From: RYN-133 sp963754285 | GTDB lineage: Bacteria; Actinomycetota; Actinomycetes; Mycobacteriales; Jatrophihabitantaceae | Direction of reading: 5' to 3' | Length of the DNA: 64,000 bases | Assembly (NCBI GenBank): GCA_963754285.1 | Contig: CAVWFN010000004.1 | Coordinates: forward strand, 124,001-188,000 | Shown: in pieces, positions 11,123 through 20,135 of the stretch | How positions within the stretch are numbered: the first letter of the stretch is position 1 | How the letters are laid out: every line of letters starts with the position of its first letter | Notes under the pieces: model-generated | Seen by the model: only the letters and a program-made list of their open reading frames with translations | The model's database searches: none | What the model was told of the DNA's origin: nothing | Position numbers and translations under genes: made by a program

Positions 11123-11754
11123 CCCACTCGACGTCGCCGTTCCCGGACGAACAGGCGCGCGAGCAGGCGTGGAAGGCGGCGGTCGCCGAGAAGCGCGGCG
11201 GCGCCCCGTACGGCGCGATGATCGCCGCCCAGCGGCGGCTGCAGAGCCTCATCGCCGGGGCGGTGCTGCCGGCGGAGCTGGTCATCGAGGTCACCACCCG
11301 GCTCGACGAGCTGAGCGCGCTGCTCGAACCGCACCAGGCCGAGGAACCCGAGCGCTGGGACGGGTGGCGTCCCGACATCCCCGGCCGGGCGATGCCGGTG
11401 CTGCCGCCGTATGTGATCGAGGAGCGCGGCGAGGGTCTGCTGCGCGGGCACGTGACGTTCCCGCGGTTCTACCTCGGCGGCAACGGGGCGGCGCACGGCG
11501 GCTCGCTGCCGCTGCTGTTCGACGACATCATGGGCCACATCGCGGGAATGGCCGGCGGCATCTGCCGCACCGCCTACATCACCGTCAACTACCGGCGCAT
11601 CACACCGATCGACGTCGAGCTGAGCTTCGACTGCCGCCTCGACAGCGTCGAGGACCGCAAGCGCTACGTGTCGGCGCGCCTGTACAACCCGGCGGGCGAG
11701 GTCGTCGCCGACTGCTCCGGCCTGTTCTTGAGGTTGCTGTCGGGACAGCAGTGA
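11119..11754 (+). CDS. PaaI-family hotdog thioesterase
   Basis: A 211-residue single-hotdog protein. The active region GGNGAAHGGSLPLLFDDIMG contains the His-Gly-Gly and following Asp typical of PaaI/YigI-like acyl-CoA thioesterases. The C-terminal strands (AYITVNYRRITPIDVELSFDCRLDSVE) fit the fold. Its ATG overlaps the acetyltransferase stop, and its own stop is five bases from the convergent GGDEF/EAL gene. The acyl-CoA substrate is not predictable. Confidence 0.82.
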   Translation: MTHSTSPFPDEQAREQAWKAAVAEKRGGAPYGAMIAAQRRLQSLIAGAVLPAELVIEVTTRLDELSALLEPHQAEEPERWDGWRPDIPGRAMPVLPPYVIEERGEGLLRGHVTFPRFYLGGNGAAHGGSLPLLFDDIMGHIAGMAGGICRTAYITVNYRRITPIDVELSFDCRLDSVEDRKRYVSARLYNPAGEVVADCSGLFLRLLSGQQ

Positions 11755-11758
11755 GCGT

Positions 11759-14284
11759 TCAGACCGCGGGCACCCGAGCCCGCGAGTGCTGCCACGTCGA
11801 GTGCCAGCCCACGACCTGCTCGACGGGCATCGGCCGTGCGATCAAGTAGCCCTGCGCGACGCCGCAGTCCAGCTGGCGCAGCCGCGTCCAATCGTCGTCG
11901 GACTCGACTCCCTCGGCGACGACACGCAGCTGCAGTGCAGTCGCGAGCTCGATGATCGACCGCGCGATGGCTGTCTTGTCGCGGTCGCAGCTGATCCCTG
12001 TCACGAAGCTGCGGTCGATCTTGACCTCTTGCACCGGCAGCCGCTGCAAGTAGGCCAGGCTCGAGTAACCGGTGCCGAAGTCGTCGATCGAGAGCTGCAC
12101 GCCGAGCTCGTGCAATTCGCGCAGCACCTCGAGGATGCGCGACGGGTCGCTCATCACGCTCGACTCGGTGATCTCGAGGGTCAGCAGTTGCGGCGCCAGA
12201 CCGTAGCGGCGCAGCAGGAACGAGACCCGTTCGATCAATGCGTCGTGCGTGAGGTTCTTGACCGAGACGTTCACCGCGATGCCCACGCCGGGCAGCGTCG
12301 ATTGCCAGCCCCCGCACGCCGCAATCGCCTTCTGCAGCACCGCGTCGGTCAGCGGACGGATGAGGCCGCTGCGCTCGGCCAGCGAGACGAACTCGTCCGG
12401 TGCGATCTCGCCGCGGTCGGGGTCGACCCAGCGCACCAGCGCCTCGAGTGAGACGAGCCGGCCGGTCGCGAGCTCGACCTTCGGCTGCACGAACACATCG
12501 AGCGCGTCGCTCTGCAGTGCGGTGCGCAGCCTGCTGACCAGCGCGAGCCGGTCGACGCTCGCCTGCGACGGGTCGGGCTCCCAGACGCAGACGTCCTCGT
12601 CGTTCGTCTTCGCGCGGTACATCGCGGCATCGGCGTGCTTGAGCAACATCTCACGGCTCGACCCGCTGTCCTGCGTCGTCGTGATGCCGAGCGAACCACC
12701 GACCTCGACCTCGATGCCGTTGAGCACGACCGGCCTGCGGTGCAGGGTCTTGATCAATGCTTCGGCGTTGTCGCGGACCCGCTCGGGGTCGGCGTAATAG
12801 ACGACCGCGAACTCGTCACCGCCCAGCCGCGCGATGACGGTGTCGTGCTCGCCGCCGGTGACCAGGCGAGCGGCGACCACGCGCAGCAACTCGTCACCCG
12901 GTTCGTGGCCGAGGGTGTCGTTCACGTCCTTGAAGTTGTCGAGGTCGAGGACGCCGACGACCAGCGTCTGGCCATCGGGAATCTGCGTCACGCGCTCGTC
13001 GATCGTGCGCTGCAGCAACAACCGGTTGGGCAGGCCCGTCAGCGCGTCGTGCTGCGAGTCGTAGCGCAGCCGGTCGACGAGCCGACCGTTCTCCAACGCG
13101 ATCGCCGCGTGGTTGGCGACGGTCTCGAGCAGCCGTGCGTCCTCGTGATCGAGGCCGCGGGCCTCACCGAGTCGGTCGACGACGGCGAGCACCGCGGTCG
13201 CGCCCGAGTCCCCACGCAGCGGCGCGACGAGGATCTCGCGCAGGCCGCGGCGGGCAAGCCAGCGGCGCTGCGCCTCGTCGCTCGTCCCCCGTTGGACGAG
13301 CACCGAGCCCGCACCGGCAAGTGCGCCGGCGATCGGCGACCCCTCTTCATCGGTGAGGATCCGGACCGGGCCGCGCTGCAATTCACCGTTGCGGCCCAGG
13401 CTGATCTCGATGCCGCTCTCGTCCGGGGTGCAGAACGTGAGCACAGCGCGCTCGACGTGCAGCATCTCGCGGGCCTGGCTCAGCACACCGACGAGCACAT
13501 CGGACATCTCCTGGCTCGTCGACATCGCGTGCGTGAACCGGTAGACCCGCTCGAGGCCGAGGTGTCGCTCGTTGAGCGTCGAGTACGCGCGGTAGGCGAA
13601 CATGAACGCAGCAGCGACGAGGACGAGCAGGCCCGCGGCAGCGCGACTGGCGTCGAGGGTGACCACGCAGACGAGCCCGAGCGTGCTGACCATCGCGGCT
13701 TGCAAGCCGCTCACGGGCACGATCCGGGCCAGCTCGCGCAGCGACAGTCCGTCCTCGTAGATCTGGATGACGAGACCGACGGCGACGGCGGCGAAGCAAC
13801 TCGCGACGATGTTTCCGACCGAGATGCCCAGCCACGACAGCACGGCAACCGCACCGCTGCCCTGCGCGATGAGCCGGAACACGACGACCGCGAGGACTGC
13901 CTCCGTGAGCGCGACGGCCAGGTTGAACACCAACTTCGCCGGTTGCTTGTACTGGCGGCGCACGAGGACGTAGACGAGCATGGCGCCGAGCACCCGAGCG
14001 CTGATCACCGCGGCCGGCGAGCTGAACGCGAGTGCGACCGCCATCGGAATCTCGCTCAGCGAGACAGAGCGCGCCTCCCTGCGCACCTGCACGTTGAGCA
14101 CGACCAACTCGAAGATCGCGAACGGCGCGACCATGAACCACCACGGCAGACGCAGCCCGTCCGAGGACGTCCCCGGCAACACGGTGAGCACGACCGCACC
14201 GCTGACGGCGAGCGTCAGCGCGGACGCGATCAGCGCGACGAATGCCGGCGGCACGCGGTGCACTGGAGTCGGGGTGGTTGTCAT
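11759..14284 (-). CDS. Membrane GAF-GGDEF-EAL protein (cyclic-di-GMP turnover)
   Basis: 841 residues. About seven to eight hydrophobic helices occupy residues 10-225, a GAF-type sensor about 240-400, a GGDEF domain about 415-575 and an EAL domain about 585-835. The GGDEF motif (RLGGDEFAV, about residue 486) and the EAL motif (SLEALVRWV, about 611) are both intact. Loop 6, DFGTGYSSLAYL, and EGVES are also present. Both synthesis and hydrolysis of c-di-GMP are therefore chemically possible. The ATG is only three bases after the upstream protease stop, so the two genes are probably one operon. A membrane or redox/ligand signal is presumably read by the helices and GAF. Confidence 0.93.
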   Translation of the reverse strand: MTTTPTPVHRVPPAFVALIASALTLAVSGAVVLTVLPGTSSDGLRLPWWFMVAPFAIFELVVLNVQVRREARSVSLSEIPMAVALAFSSPAAVISARVLGAMLVYVLVRRQYKQPAKLVFNLAVALTEAVLAVVVFRLIAQGSGAVAVLSWLGISVGNIVASCFAAVAVGLVIQIYEDGLSLRELARIVPVSGLQAAMVSTLGLVCVVTLDASRAAAGLLVLVAAAFMFAYRAYSTLNERHLGLERVYRFTHAMSTSQEMSDVLVGVLSQAREMLHVERAVLTFCTPDESGIEISLGRNGELQRGPVRILTDEEGSPIAGALAGAGSVLVQRGTSDEAQRRWLARRGLREILVAPLRGDSGATAVLAVVDRLGEARGLDHEDARLLETVANHAAIALENGRLVDRLRYDSQHDALTGLPNRLLLQRTIDERVTQIPDGQTLVVGVLDLDNFKDVNDTLGHEPGDELLRVVAARLVTGGEHDTVIARLGGDEFAVVYYADPERVRDNAEALIKTLHRRPVVLNGIEVEVGGSLGITTTQDSGSSREMLLKHADAAMYRAKTNDEDVCVWEPDPSQASVDRLALVSRLRTALQSDALDVFVQPKVELATGRLVSLEALVRWVDPDRGEIAPDEFVSLAERSGLIRPLTDAVLQKAIAACGGWQSTLPGVGIAVNVSVKNLTHDALIERVSFLLRRYGLAPQLLTLEITESSVMSDPSRILEVLRELHELGVQLSIDDFGTGYSSLAYLQRLPVQEVKIDRSFVTGISCDRDKTAIARSIIELATALQLRVVAEGVESDDDWTRLRQLDCGVAQGYLIARPMPVEQVVGWHSTWQHSRARVPAV

Positions 14285-14287
14285 ATG

Positions 14288-16051
14288 TCAGCGCCAGTAG
14301 CTCGCGGCCCAGGTCGACCCGGACCAGCCGTCGCCCTTCCAGCTCGAGCTCGACCAGTCGTCGCTGCGCCACGACGAACTCGCCCAGCTCGATGACGTCC
14401 ACGACGACGCGCGCCAGCTCGACGACCGCCATGACGAGCTCGCCCAGTCCGACGTCGTCCACCCGGATCCGGTCCAGACGTTGCCGTTGAACGAGCCACC
14501 GTTCCACGCGGTCGCGCTCGCCTCGAGATTCGCGAGGGCCGCCGTGGTGACCGCGTGGCCGAAGATGTCCTGCTCACCGGTCAGATCGGTCGTGACCCCG
14601 GTTGTGGTGTCGGTGATCGCGATGTGGTCGGAGCCGCGGGAGAGTTCGAGCTTGCCCTTGCCGGTGCTCGGCGTGAAGTTCTGCGCGGCCGGCGGCACCG
14701 GTCCGTAACTCGTCTTCAGGTGGAGCAGGCCCGCGCCGGCTGCCGCAGGTGTCGTGTTCGGGATGGGCGCCGCGTTCTGCGTGAGCAGGAACTTGACCTG
14801 GTCCGGCGTGAGGTTGGGTTGCTGCTGCAAGATCAGCGCGGCGGCGCCGCTGACCATCGCGGCGGCCTGGCTCGTCCCCGAGCCGCGGAAGAAGCGCGCG
14901 TTGATCGCTCCGGTGTCGGCGAAGGTCTGGTCGACATAGCTGCCGGGGTCGCGCAGCGACTGCACGTGCACTCCGGGTGCGACCAGGTCGGGGTTGCGGG
15001 TGCCGTTGCCGACGGACGAGAACGGGGCGATGGCGTCGTCGTTCGTGGCCGGAGTCCCGGCCGGGTCGTCGGCGCCGACAGCGATGACGAACGGGTCGAT
15101 CGCGGGGTCGGTGAGCGACGCGGCCGACGTCCCCGAGTTACCGGCCGAGGTGACGACGACGATGCCGTGCTGCCAGGCCTGTTCGGTCGCGTAGGCCAAC
15201 GGGTCGAGTGTGTAGGCCTGGGTCGAGTCCGTCCCGAACGAGAGGTTCATGACCCGGATGTTCATGCCGGGGTCGTGCGCGTGCTGCACGACCCAGTCGA
15301 TCCCGGCGATGACCTGCGAGACGTCGCTCACGCCGTGCGCGTCGGCGACCTTGACGCTGACGATGCGTGCGTCCGGGGCCATCCCGAGAAAGTCATTGGT
15401 GTCGTTCCACGCGCCGGCTGTGTTCGTGACGTTCGCGTCGTGCCCGGCGATGATGCCGGCCAGATGCGTGCCGTGGCCGAACGTGTCGACGTCGTCAGTG
15501 CTCGGGTCCTGCGACTCCTCGGTGAGGTCGGGGCCGAGCACGATGTCGGCCGGCAACAGGCCGGGGACCTGTGCGACGCCGGAGTCGACGAGCGCGACGT
15601 CGATGCCCTTGCCGGTGAAGCCGGCCTTCCAGTCGGCGCGTGCGCCGACGATGGACTCGAGCCTGTACATCGAGTCGGGGTCGGCCGTCGGGTCGTAGGC
15701 CGGCGCCGGCGGCATACCCGCCGACTTCGCCCCGGCCAGGTGCACGCGGGCGTCGCGGGTGACGTCGGCGACCGACCGGTCGGCGCGCAGCGCGGCGAGC
15801 GAGGCCGCGGGGACCGTTGCCGACACGGCGTGGATCAAGCCGAGTGTGCGGTCGACGTGGCCGCCGACGGATCGGACGAGGTGCCGCAACGCGGCGAGGT
15901 CGGCGCTGTTCGAGCGGACGATCACCTGCTCCGTGCCGCGCGGGGTGCTGGCACCGGCCGCCGGTGCACCGACGCTCTGCGCGAGCACAGCGACCACCGC
16001 AACGACCGCGGCTCCGGCAAACGCTGCGACGATCCTCGGGCGAGTGATCAC
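14288..16051 (-). CDS. Secreted S8 (subtilisin) serine protease with Trp-pentad tail
   Basis: Serine protease with the full catalytic triad: Asp in VALVDSGV, His in FGHGTHLAG, Ser in GSGTSQAAAM. An N-terminal hydrophobic signal (IVAAFAGAAVVAVVAVLAQS) is followed by an inhibitor-I9-like prodomain, so export and processing are expected. From about residue 515 to the end, Trp recurs every fifth residue. GTG 16051 was chosen because it overlaps the stop of a small upstream frame as GTGA; GTG 16069 is the alternative. It is first in an operon with the GGDEF/EAL gene. Confidence 0.92.
   Translation of the reverse strand: MITRPRIVAAFAGAAVVAVVAVLAQSVGAPAAGASTPRGTEQVIVRSNSADLAALRHLVRSVGGHVDRTLGLIHAVSATVPAASLAALRADRSVADVTRDARVHLAGAKSAGMPPAPAYDPTADPDSMYRLESIVGARADWKAGFTGKGIDVALVDSGVAQVPGLLPADIVLGPDLTEESQDPSTDDVDTFGHGTHLAGIIAGHDANVTNTAGAWNDTNDFLGMAPDARIVSVKVADAHGVSDVSQVIAGIDWVVQHAHDPGMNIRVMNLSFGTDSTQAYTLDPLAYATEQAWQHGIVVVTSAGNSGTSAASLTDPAIDPFVIAVGADDPAGTPATNDDAIAPFSSVGNGTRNPDLVAPGVHVQSLRDPGSYVDQTFADTGAINARFFRGSGTSQAAAMVSGAAALILQQQPNLTPDQVKFLLTQNAAPIPNTTPAAAGAGLLHLKTSYGPVPPAAQNFTPSTGKGKLELSRGSDHIAITDTTTGVTTDLTGEQDIFGHAVTTAALANLEASATAWNGGSFNGNVWTGSGWTTSDWASSSWRSSSWRASSWTSSSWASSSWRSDDWSSSSWKGDGWSGSTWAASYWR
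14291..14515 (-). repeat. Tandem pentapeptide-coding repeat (xxSxW)
   Basis: About fourteen successive 15-base units encode pentads ending in Trp, such as ASSSW, RSSSW, KGDGW and AASYW, with one Phe replacing Trp in the second unit. The spacing is exact to the last residue before the stop. The other positions are Ser/Gly/Thr/Arg-rich. Confidence 0.85.
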
Positions 16052-16146
16052 GCCGCGAGCTCCACGCACGTCTCGAGGTAGGTCCAGCTGTGGCTGGACG
16101 GCAACACTGTGCCCGTTGCCGACACCGCGCGGGGGGACGGTGACAT
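16048..16146 (-). CDS. Putative 32-residue leader peptide upstream of the protease
   Basis: ATG at 16144-16146 has GGAGTGG ten bases upstream. The frame runs 32 codons and stops with TGA that overlaps the protease GTG (GTGA). The peptide is Ser/Thr-rich with a C-terminal HSWTYLETCVEL segment holding the only Trp and Cys. It has no signal peptide. It may couple translation to the protease or act as a regulatory leader. It matches no family I know. Confidence 0.5.
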   Translation of the reverse strand: MSPSPRAVSATGTVLPSSHSWTYLETCVELAA

Positions 16147-16190
16147 GACACCACTCCGTTCAAAGTGGGGTCGGTTTCACCACTGACTCC

Positions 16191-16249
16191 CCGCCCGTGA
16201 GGGCTCTCGGCGGGGTCGAGAGCCAGGTGACCAGATGTCCCACGGGCGG
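16191..16249 (-). promoter_or_regulatory. Nested-helix structure in the protease/GGDEF-EAL leader
   Basis: An outer perfect 9-bp stem (CCGCCCGTG with CACGGGCGG, 16191-16199/16241-16249) encloses an inner perfect 8-bp stem (GGCTCTCG with CGAGAGCC, 16202-16209/16217-16224). A 16-base internal strand is left on one side. It lies about 45 bases upstream of the leader peptide, in a divergent gap. It could be an mRNA control element; it does not match a riboswitch consensus I can recall. Confidence 0.45.
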
Positions 16250-16359
16250 ATCGGCGTCTCCCTGCGCATCGAACTTTACGAAGCCTTTACATGCACTGCA
16301 ACCGCAGCAGAGATTTTCTTGAGTCGAACATCGGGAGTCGTGCGGTTAGCCTCGCTGCG

Positions 16360-17752
16360 GTGCGCACACTTCGGTCGCGGACAGCCCTGATCGGCGCCGT
16401 CCTGCTCGCGTGTTGTCTGTCGGCGACGGCGTTCGCCGCGTCGCCGCCACGTGCTCCCGGACTCTCGCGCGGGCCGGACGCCACCATGCACGGCGACGCG
16501 GAGGCCTCGGACACGGTCGGCGTGGCCGGGCCCGGCCGGGGGTCCGTCGGCGCGTCCTACCGTCCCCTGGCTTCGGATTGCCCGACCGTGCTGGTCGGCG
16601 ACGGCGGGCTCGCGCAACTCGTCTGCGTCGACATCCCGACCAAGACGCCGAGCGCGTATCTGATCGACCCGTCGACCGGGCTCACGCTGGCGAGCATGCG
16701 GCTGACGAAGTCGGGACTGCTCGGCGGCATCTACAGCTACCTCGACCGGCGCGATCGGTTGGTCGTGGCCGACGGCAGCAACTCGGTTCTCGTCATCGCG
16801 CATCGGCGCACGGTTGCCGGCACGTGGCAGCTCTCAGTCGCCCGTCGCTACCCGCTGACGCGCGTCGTGCCCTCGTCCGACTCGGTCGTGGGTCTGACAC
16901 CTGCATGGGACGGACGGATCTGGTTCGCGTCCGCGCGCGGCGTCATCGGCACGGTCAACCCGAAGACGGGACGCGTGCGGTCGGCGCACCTGCCGCGCGG
17001 CGAACAGGTCGCGAACAGCATCGCCAGCGCGCCCGGCGGCATCGCCGTCGCCTCGACCCACGCGCTCTACCTGTACCGCAGCGCTCCATCGGGGGCGATC
17101 CAACGAGTGTGGCGTCGTGCCTACAACCGCGGGACGACGCGCAAGCCGGGTCAGTTGAGCTGGGGCACGGGCGCGACGCCGACGTTCTTCGGGCCACGGA
17201 CGGGTTCGGAGTACCTCACGATCACCGACAACGCCGATCGCATGGAACATCTGCTCGTCTACGCCGCACGCACCGGCGCGCTGGTCTGCCGTACGCCGGT
17301 CGTGCGCGGCACCGAGAACTCACCGATCGGCTTAGGTCGCAGCGTGTACGTGGCGAGTACGTACGGCTACCCGTATCCGGCCTACCCCGCCGGCGCCGGT
17401 TCGTCGCATCCTGCGAGCGCACCCATTGCCGGCGGGATGGTGCGCGTCGACGTGCGCCGCAGCGGTCACGGCTGCGTCGTCGCGTGGCGCAACCGGGTGC
17501 ACTCGTCGAGCGTGCCGCGTCTGTCCCGCACCGACGGGCTGATCTACACGACGACGCGGACGGGCAACGAGTCCGACGCCGACCGCTACGACTTCGTCGC
17601 GATCAGCGCGCGGACCGGGAAGGTCATCGCACCGCACGTTGCTCGGATACGGCGAGCAGTACGACCCGATCCAACAAGCCGCCGCGATCGACCGGCACCG
17701 CCGATACATTCAGGGCGTACTGACAGGCTTCCTGAACATCGCACCGTCGTGA
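16360..17752 (+). CDS. Secreted beta-propeller-like protein, one frameshift near the 3' end
   Basis: From GTG 16360 the N-terminus is a signal peptide (LIGAVLLACCLSATAFA). The mature part has repeated strand motifs (AYLIDPSTGLTLASM, GVIGTVNPKTGRVRSAHL, LVYAARTGALVCRTP, VAISARTGKVIAP) spaced about 45-60 residues apart, as in PQQ-like propellers. After VIAPH the frame degenerates. One extra base near 17636 restores the end GYGEQYDPIQQAAAIDRHRR...IAPS, stopping at 17752. An in-frame ATG lies at 16291, but that start would bury the signal. Divergent from the protease operon. Ligand unknown. Confidence 0.7.
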
Positions 17753-18021
17753 AGGCGCCACGTCCGTCCGCGCACCGCGACCCAACCGGCGAGCAGGATC
17801 AACGCGACGGCGATGCCACCGAACGCCCACACCGGCGAGCTCCCCGGTCGCGTGCAGCCGGCCGCGGTCGCCGCACACCGCGCGTAGGCGTGCTGCTCGG
17901 TCAACGACTGGTGATAGGTGCCGAACCACGCGCCGGCCGACAACGCCGCGCTGAGCAGTAGCAGCCCGAGCCACGCCAGCTTGCGGGTCGTCCCCGACGA
18001 GTCGGGGTTGCTGATCCCCAT
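17710..18021 (-). CDS. Small two-helix membrane protein, unknown function
   Basis: 103 residues from ATG 18019-18021. Two hydrophobic helices (LAWLGLLLLSAALSAGAWF and VWAFGGIAVALILLAGWVAV) flank an exported-looking loop with two Cys (ARCAATAAGC) that could form a disulfide. Its 3' end overlaps the convergent propeller gene by about 43 bases. No family recognised. Confidence 0.6.
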   Translation of the reverse strand: MGISNPDSSGTTRKLAWLGLLLLSAALSAGAWFGTYHQSLTEQHAYARCAATAAGCTRPGSSPVWAFGGIAVALILLAGWVAVRGRTWRLHDGAMFRKPVSTP

Positions 18022-18158
18022 GCGGCCAGGATCGGTGCCTTGATCGTCCGAACGGCGAACTGGCGATGGCCCGCGAGCAAACTTCGGACCAAGAAGACCG
18101 TGATCGTTTGCGCTGCCACACGGGCGTACGGTGCGTGCATCGGACGCAGGGGGCATCG

Positions 18159-19613
18159 ATGACAAGGCTGGACGCGGACGCGCGTGTCGCGGTCATCGGC
18201 GCCGGCCCGAGCGGCCTCGTCGCGGCCAAGCATGCGCTCGAGGTGGGCTTCGACGTCACCGTGTTCGAGGCGAGCGACGACCTGGGCGGGCAGTGGTACA
18301 CGAGCGCGGCGCACAGCGGGATCTGGCCCGGCATGCACACGAATACGAGTCGAGCGATGACCGCGTTCTCCGACCATCCGGCGCCGGACACGCATGAGCT
18401 GCACCCGCGCGCCGAGCAGATCCACGCGTACTTGCGCTCGTACGCCGAGGCGTTCGGGGTCACTCGGCACATCCGGTTCGGCACGCGAGTCGATTCGGTG
18501 CGGCCCGGCTGGTTCGTCGACGGGGAGCAGTTCGACGCGGTGATCGTTGCGTCAGGACGGTTCCACGCCCCGGTCGTCCCGTCCGGGTTCGACGAGTTCG
18601 CCGGCGAACTGCTGCACGCGTACGACTATCCCGGTGCCGGCCACTTCAGCGGGCGCAACGTTCTCGTCTACGGAAACGGGGTCAGCGGGCACGAGATCGC
18701 GTCGGACATCGCGACCGTGACGCCGGTGATCTCCGCCTATCGCAAGCCGCGCTACGTGCTGCAGAAGAACGTGGACGGTGTCTCGTCCGACTGGCAGTGG
18801 TACACGCACGTCGCGGCGCTGCGCCGTGCCGCGATGCCGCCGGACGAGTACGGGCGGATGCTGCGCGAGCGGGTGCTGCGCGTCGCCGGCAACCCGGCCG
18901 ACTTCGGCGCACCCGAACCGGACGAGAACTTTCTCGTCGCAGGCCACTCGCTGTGCCAGGACTACCTGGCGCAGGTGCGCGACGGCGCGATCACCTGTCG
19001 ATCGGCAGTCGAGTCGGTGCAGGGCACCACGGTGACGTTCGTCGACGGAAGGTCTGAGCACGTCGACGCGATCGTGTGCGCCACCGGCTACCGCCTCGAT
19101 CTGGCGTACCTGTCGGACGAGGTGTGGTCGGTGCTCGGTGCCGATCTGCGACTCGACCGGCGCACGCTGCACCCGGACTTGCCAGGCTTCGGCGTCATCG
19201 GTCAGTTCGCGCTGCAGGGTCCGTACTTCTCGCTGCTCGAACTGCAGGCGCGCTGGATCATCGGCATGTGGTCCGGGGCGATCGCACCGCCCGACGCTGC
19301 GTCCGCGCGTGCTGCCGTTTCCGTCGCGCCGCCGGCGATCGACTCGCACAACGTCGCTGCACTGATGCTCGCCGACGCCGCGGGCGTGGCTCCGGACCTG
19401 CGCGCGCATCCTGACCTCGCCGAGCCGCTGCTGTTCGGCCCGATGCTGCCGCCCCGCTACCGCCTCGACGGTCCGGGAGCACACGCCGACGCGGCGAGCA
19501 TGTTCGCCGCGCAGCTCGCTTCGTCACCGCGTCCGCAGGTCGAGCCGGACGACATCGCGGCTTTGCCGGAGCTGGGTCTCGGCGATCTGCTGGCAGCCGT
19601 GCCGCGCGGCTAG
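18159..19613 (+). CDS. Flavin-containing monooxygenase family protein
   Basis: 484 residues. The FAD motif VIGAGPSGLVAAKHA is at residues 11-25, and the FMO fingerprint FAGELLHAYDY matches FxGxxxHxxxY. The NADPH motif VYGNGVSGHEIA and the CATGYRLDLAYL motif follow. These enzymes oxygenate N, S or carbonyl carbon using NADPH and O2; the substrate is not predictable. ATG 18159 has AGGGGGC upstream. No operon partner. Confidence 0.9.
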   Translation: MTRLDADARVAVIGAGPSGLVAAKHALEVGFDVTVFEASDDLGGQWYTSAAHSGIWPGMHTNTSRAMTAFSDHPAPDTHELHPRAEQIHAYLRSYAEAFGVTRHIRFGTRVDSVRPGWFVDGEQFDAVIVASGRFHAPVVPSGFDEFAGELLHAYDYPGAGHFSGRNVLVYGNGVSGHEIASDIATVTPVISAYRKPRYVLQKNVDGVSSDWQWYTHVAALRRAAMPPDEYGRMLRERVLRVAGNPADFGAPEPDENFLVAGHSLCQDYLAQVRDGAITCRSAVESVQGTTVTFVDGRSEHVDAIVCATGYRLDLAYLSDEVWSVLGADLRLDRRTLHPDLPGFGVIGQFALQGPYFSLLELQARWIIGMWSGAIAPPDAASARAAVSVAPPAIDSHNVAALMLADAAGVAPDLRAHPDLAEPLLFGPMLPPRYRLDGPGAHADAASMFAAQLASSPRPQVEPDDIAALPELGLGDLLAAVPRG

Positions 19614-19769
19614 GCCCGCGGACACCCACACGGACCAGCCTGGTGCCGGTTGCGCTCAAGTTTGACGCGAACCAGCCGAAGGAGTCGGTGAGGGCACAGT
19701 TGTGCTCGGGCCGCTGGCGCGGCCCACAACGCGGCCGCGCATGATCGGCGACCGATCTGGGAGAATCGC

Positions 19770-20135
19770 ATGACGGGGTTGCCGGCCTACCGAGTGTTTT
19801 GGGACGAGCCGGCCCGCGTCGCGATCACCGAATGGGCGCCCAGCTCGGTGTGTGGGCTGGCAGAAGCGCAGGAAGTGACCGCCGAGCTGGAAGCGCTGGG
19901 TCGCGGGCCGGTGCCGGTCCTGGTCGACATGCGCGGGATGGCACGCCTGGAACGCCCCGCCCGCGAGCATTTCAACAGCGATCAGGGCGGTGTTACAGCG
20001 ATCGCACTCCTCGCAGGGTCTGCGGTGAACAAGATGATCGCCAACTTCTTCATCGGGCTCAAGCGAATGCCTGTCGCCATCCGGATCTTCACCGACCGCG
20101 CTGCGGCGTTGTCCTGGCTTGACCAACACAGATGA
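19770..20135 (+). CDS. STAS/SpoIIAA-like small protein
   Basis: 121 residues with the alternating strand/helix pattern of STAS/SpoIIAA-like proteins: ITEWAPSSVCGLAEAQEVTAEL, then VPVLVDMRGM, then VAIRIFTDRAAALSWL. It lacks the DSxG phosphorylation motif of classical anti-anti-sigma factors. GGGAG precedes the ATG. The TGA overlaps the next ATG (ATGA), tying it to the diguanylate cyclase. It probably regulates that enzyme; this is inference. Confidence 0.7.
   Translation: MTGLPAYRVFWDEPARVAITEWAPSSVCGLAEAQEVTAELEALGRGPVPVLVDMRGMARLERPAREHFNSDQGGVTAIALLAGSAVNKMIANFFIGLKRMPVAIRIFTDRAAALSWLDQHR

Noticed and set aside
16142..16260. Cyclic-di-GMP or cyclic-di-AMP riboswitch upstream of the protease
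   Set aside because: Stems exist, but I could not match the conserved bases of either known class; kept only as an unnamed leader structure.
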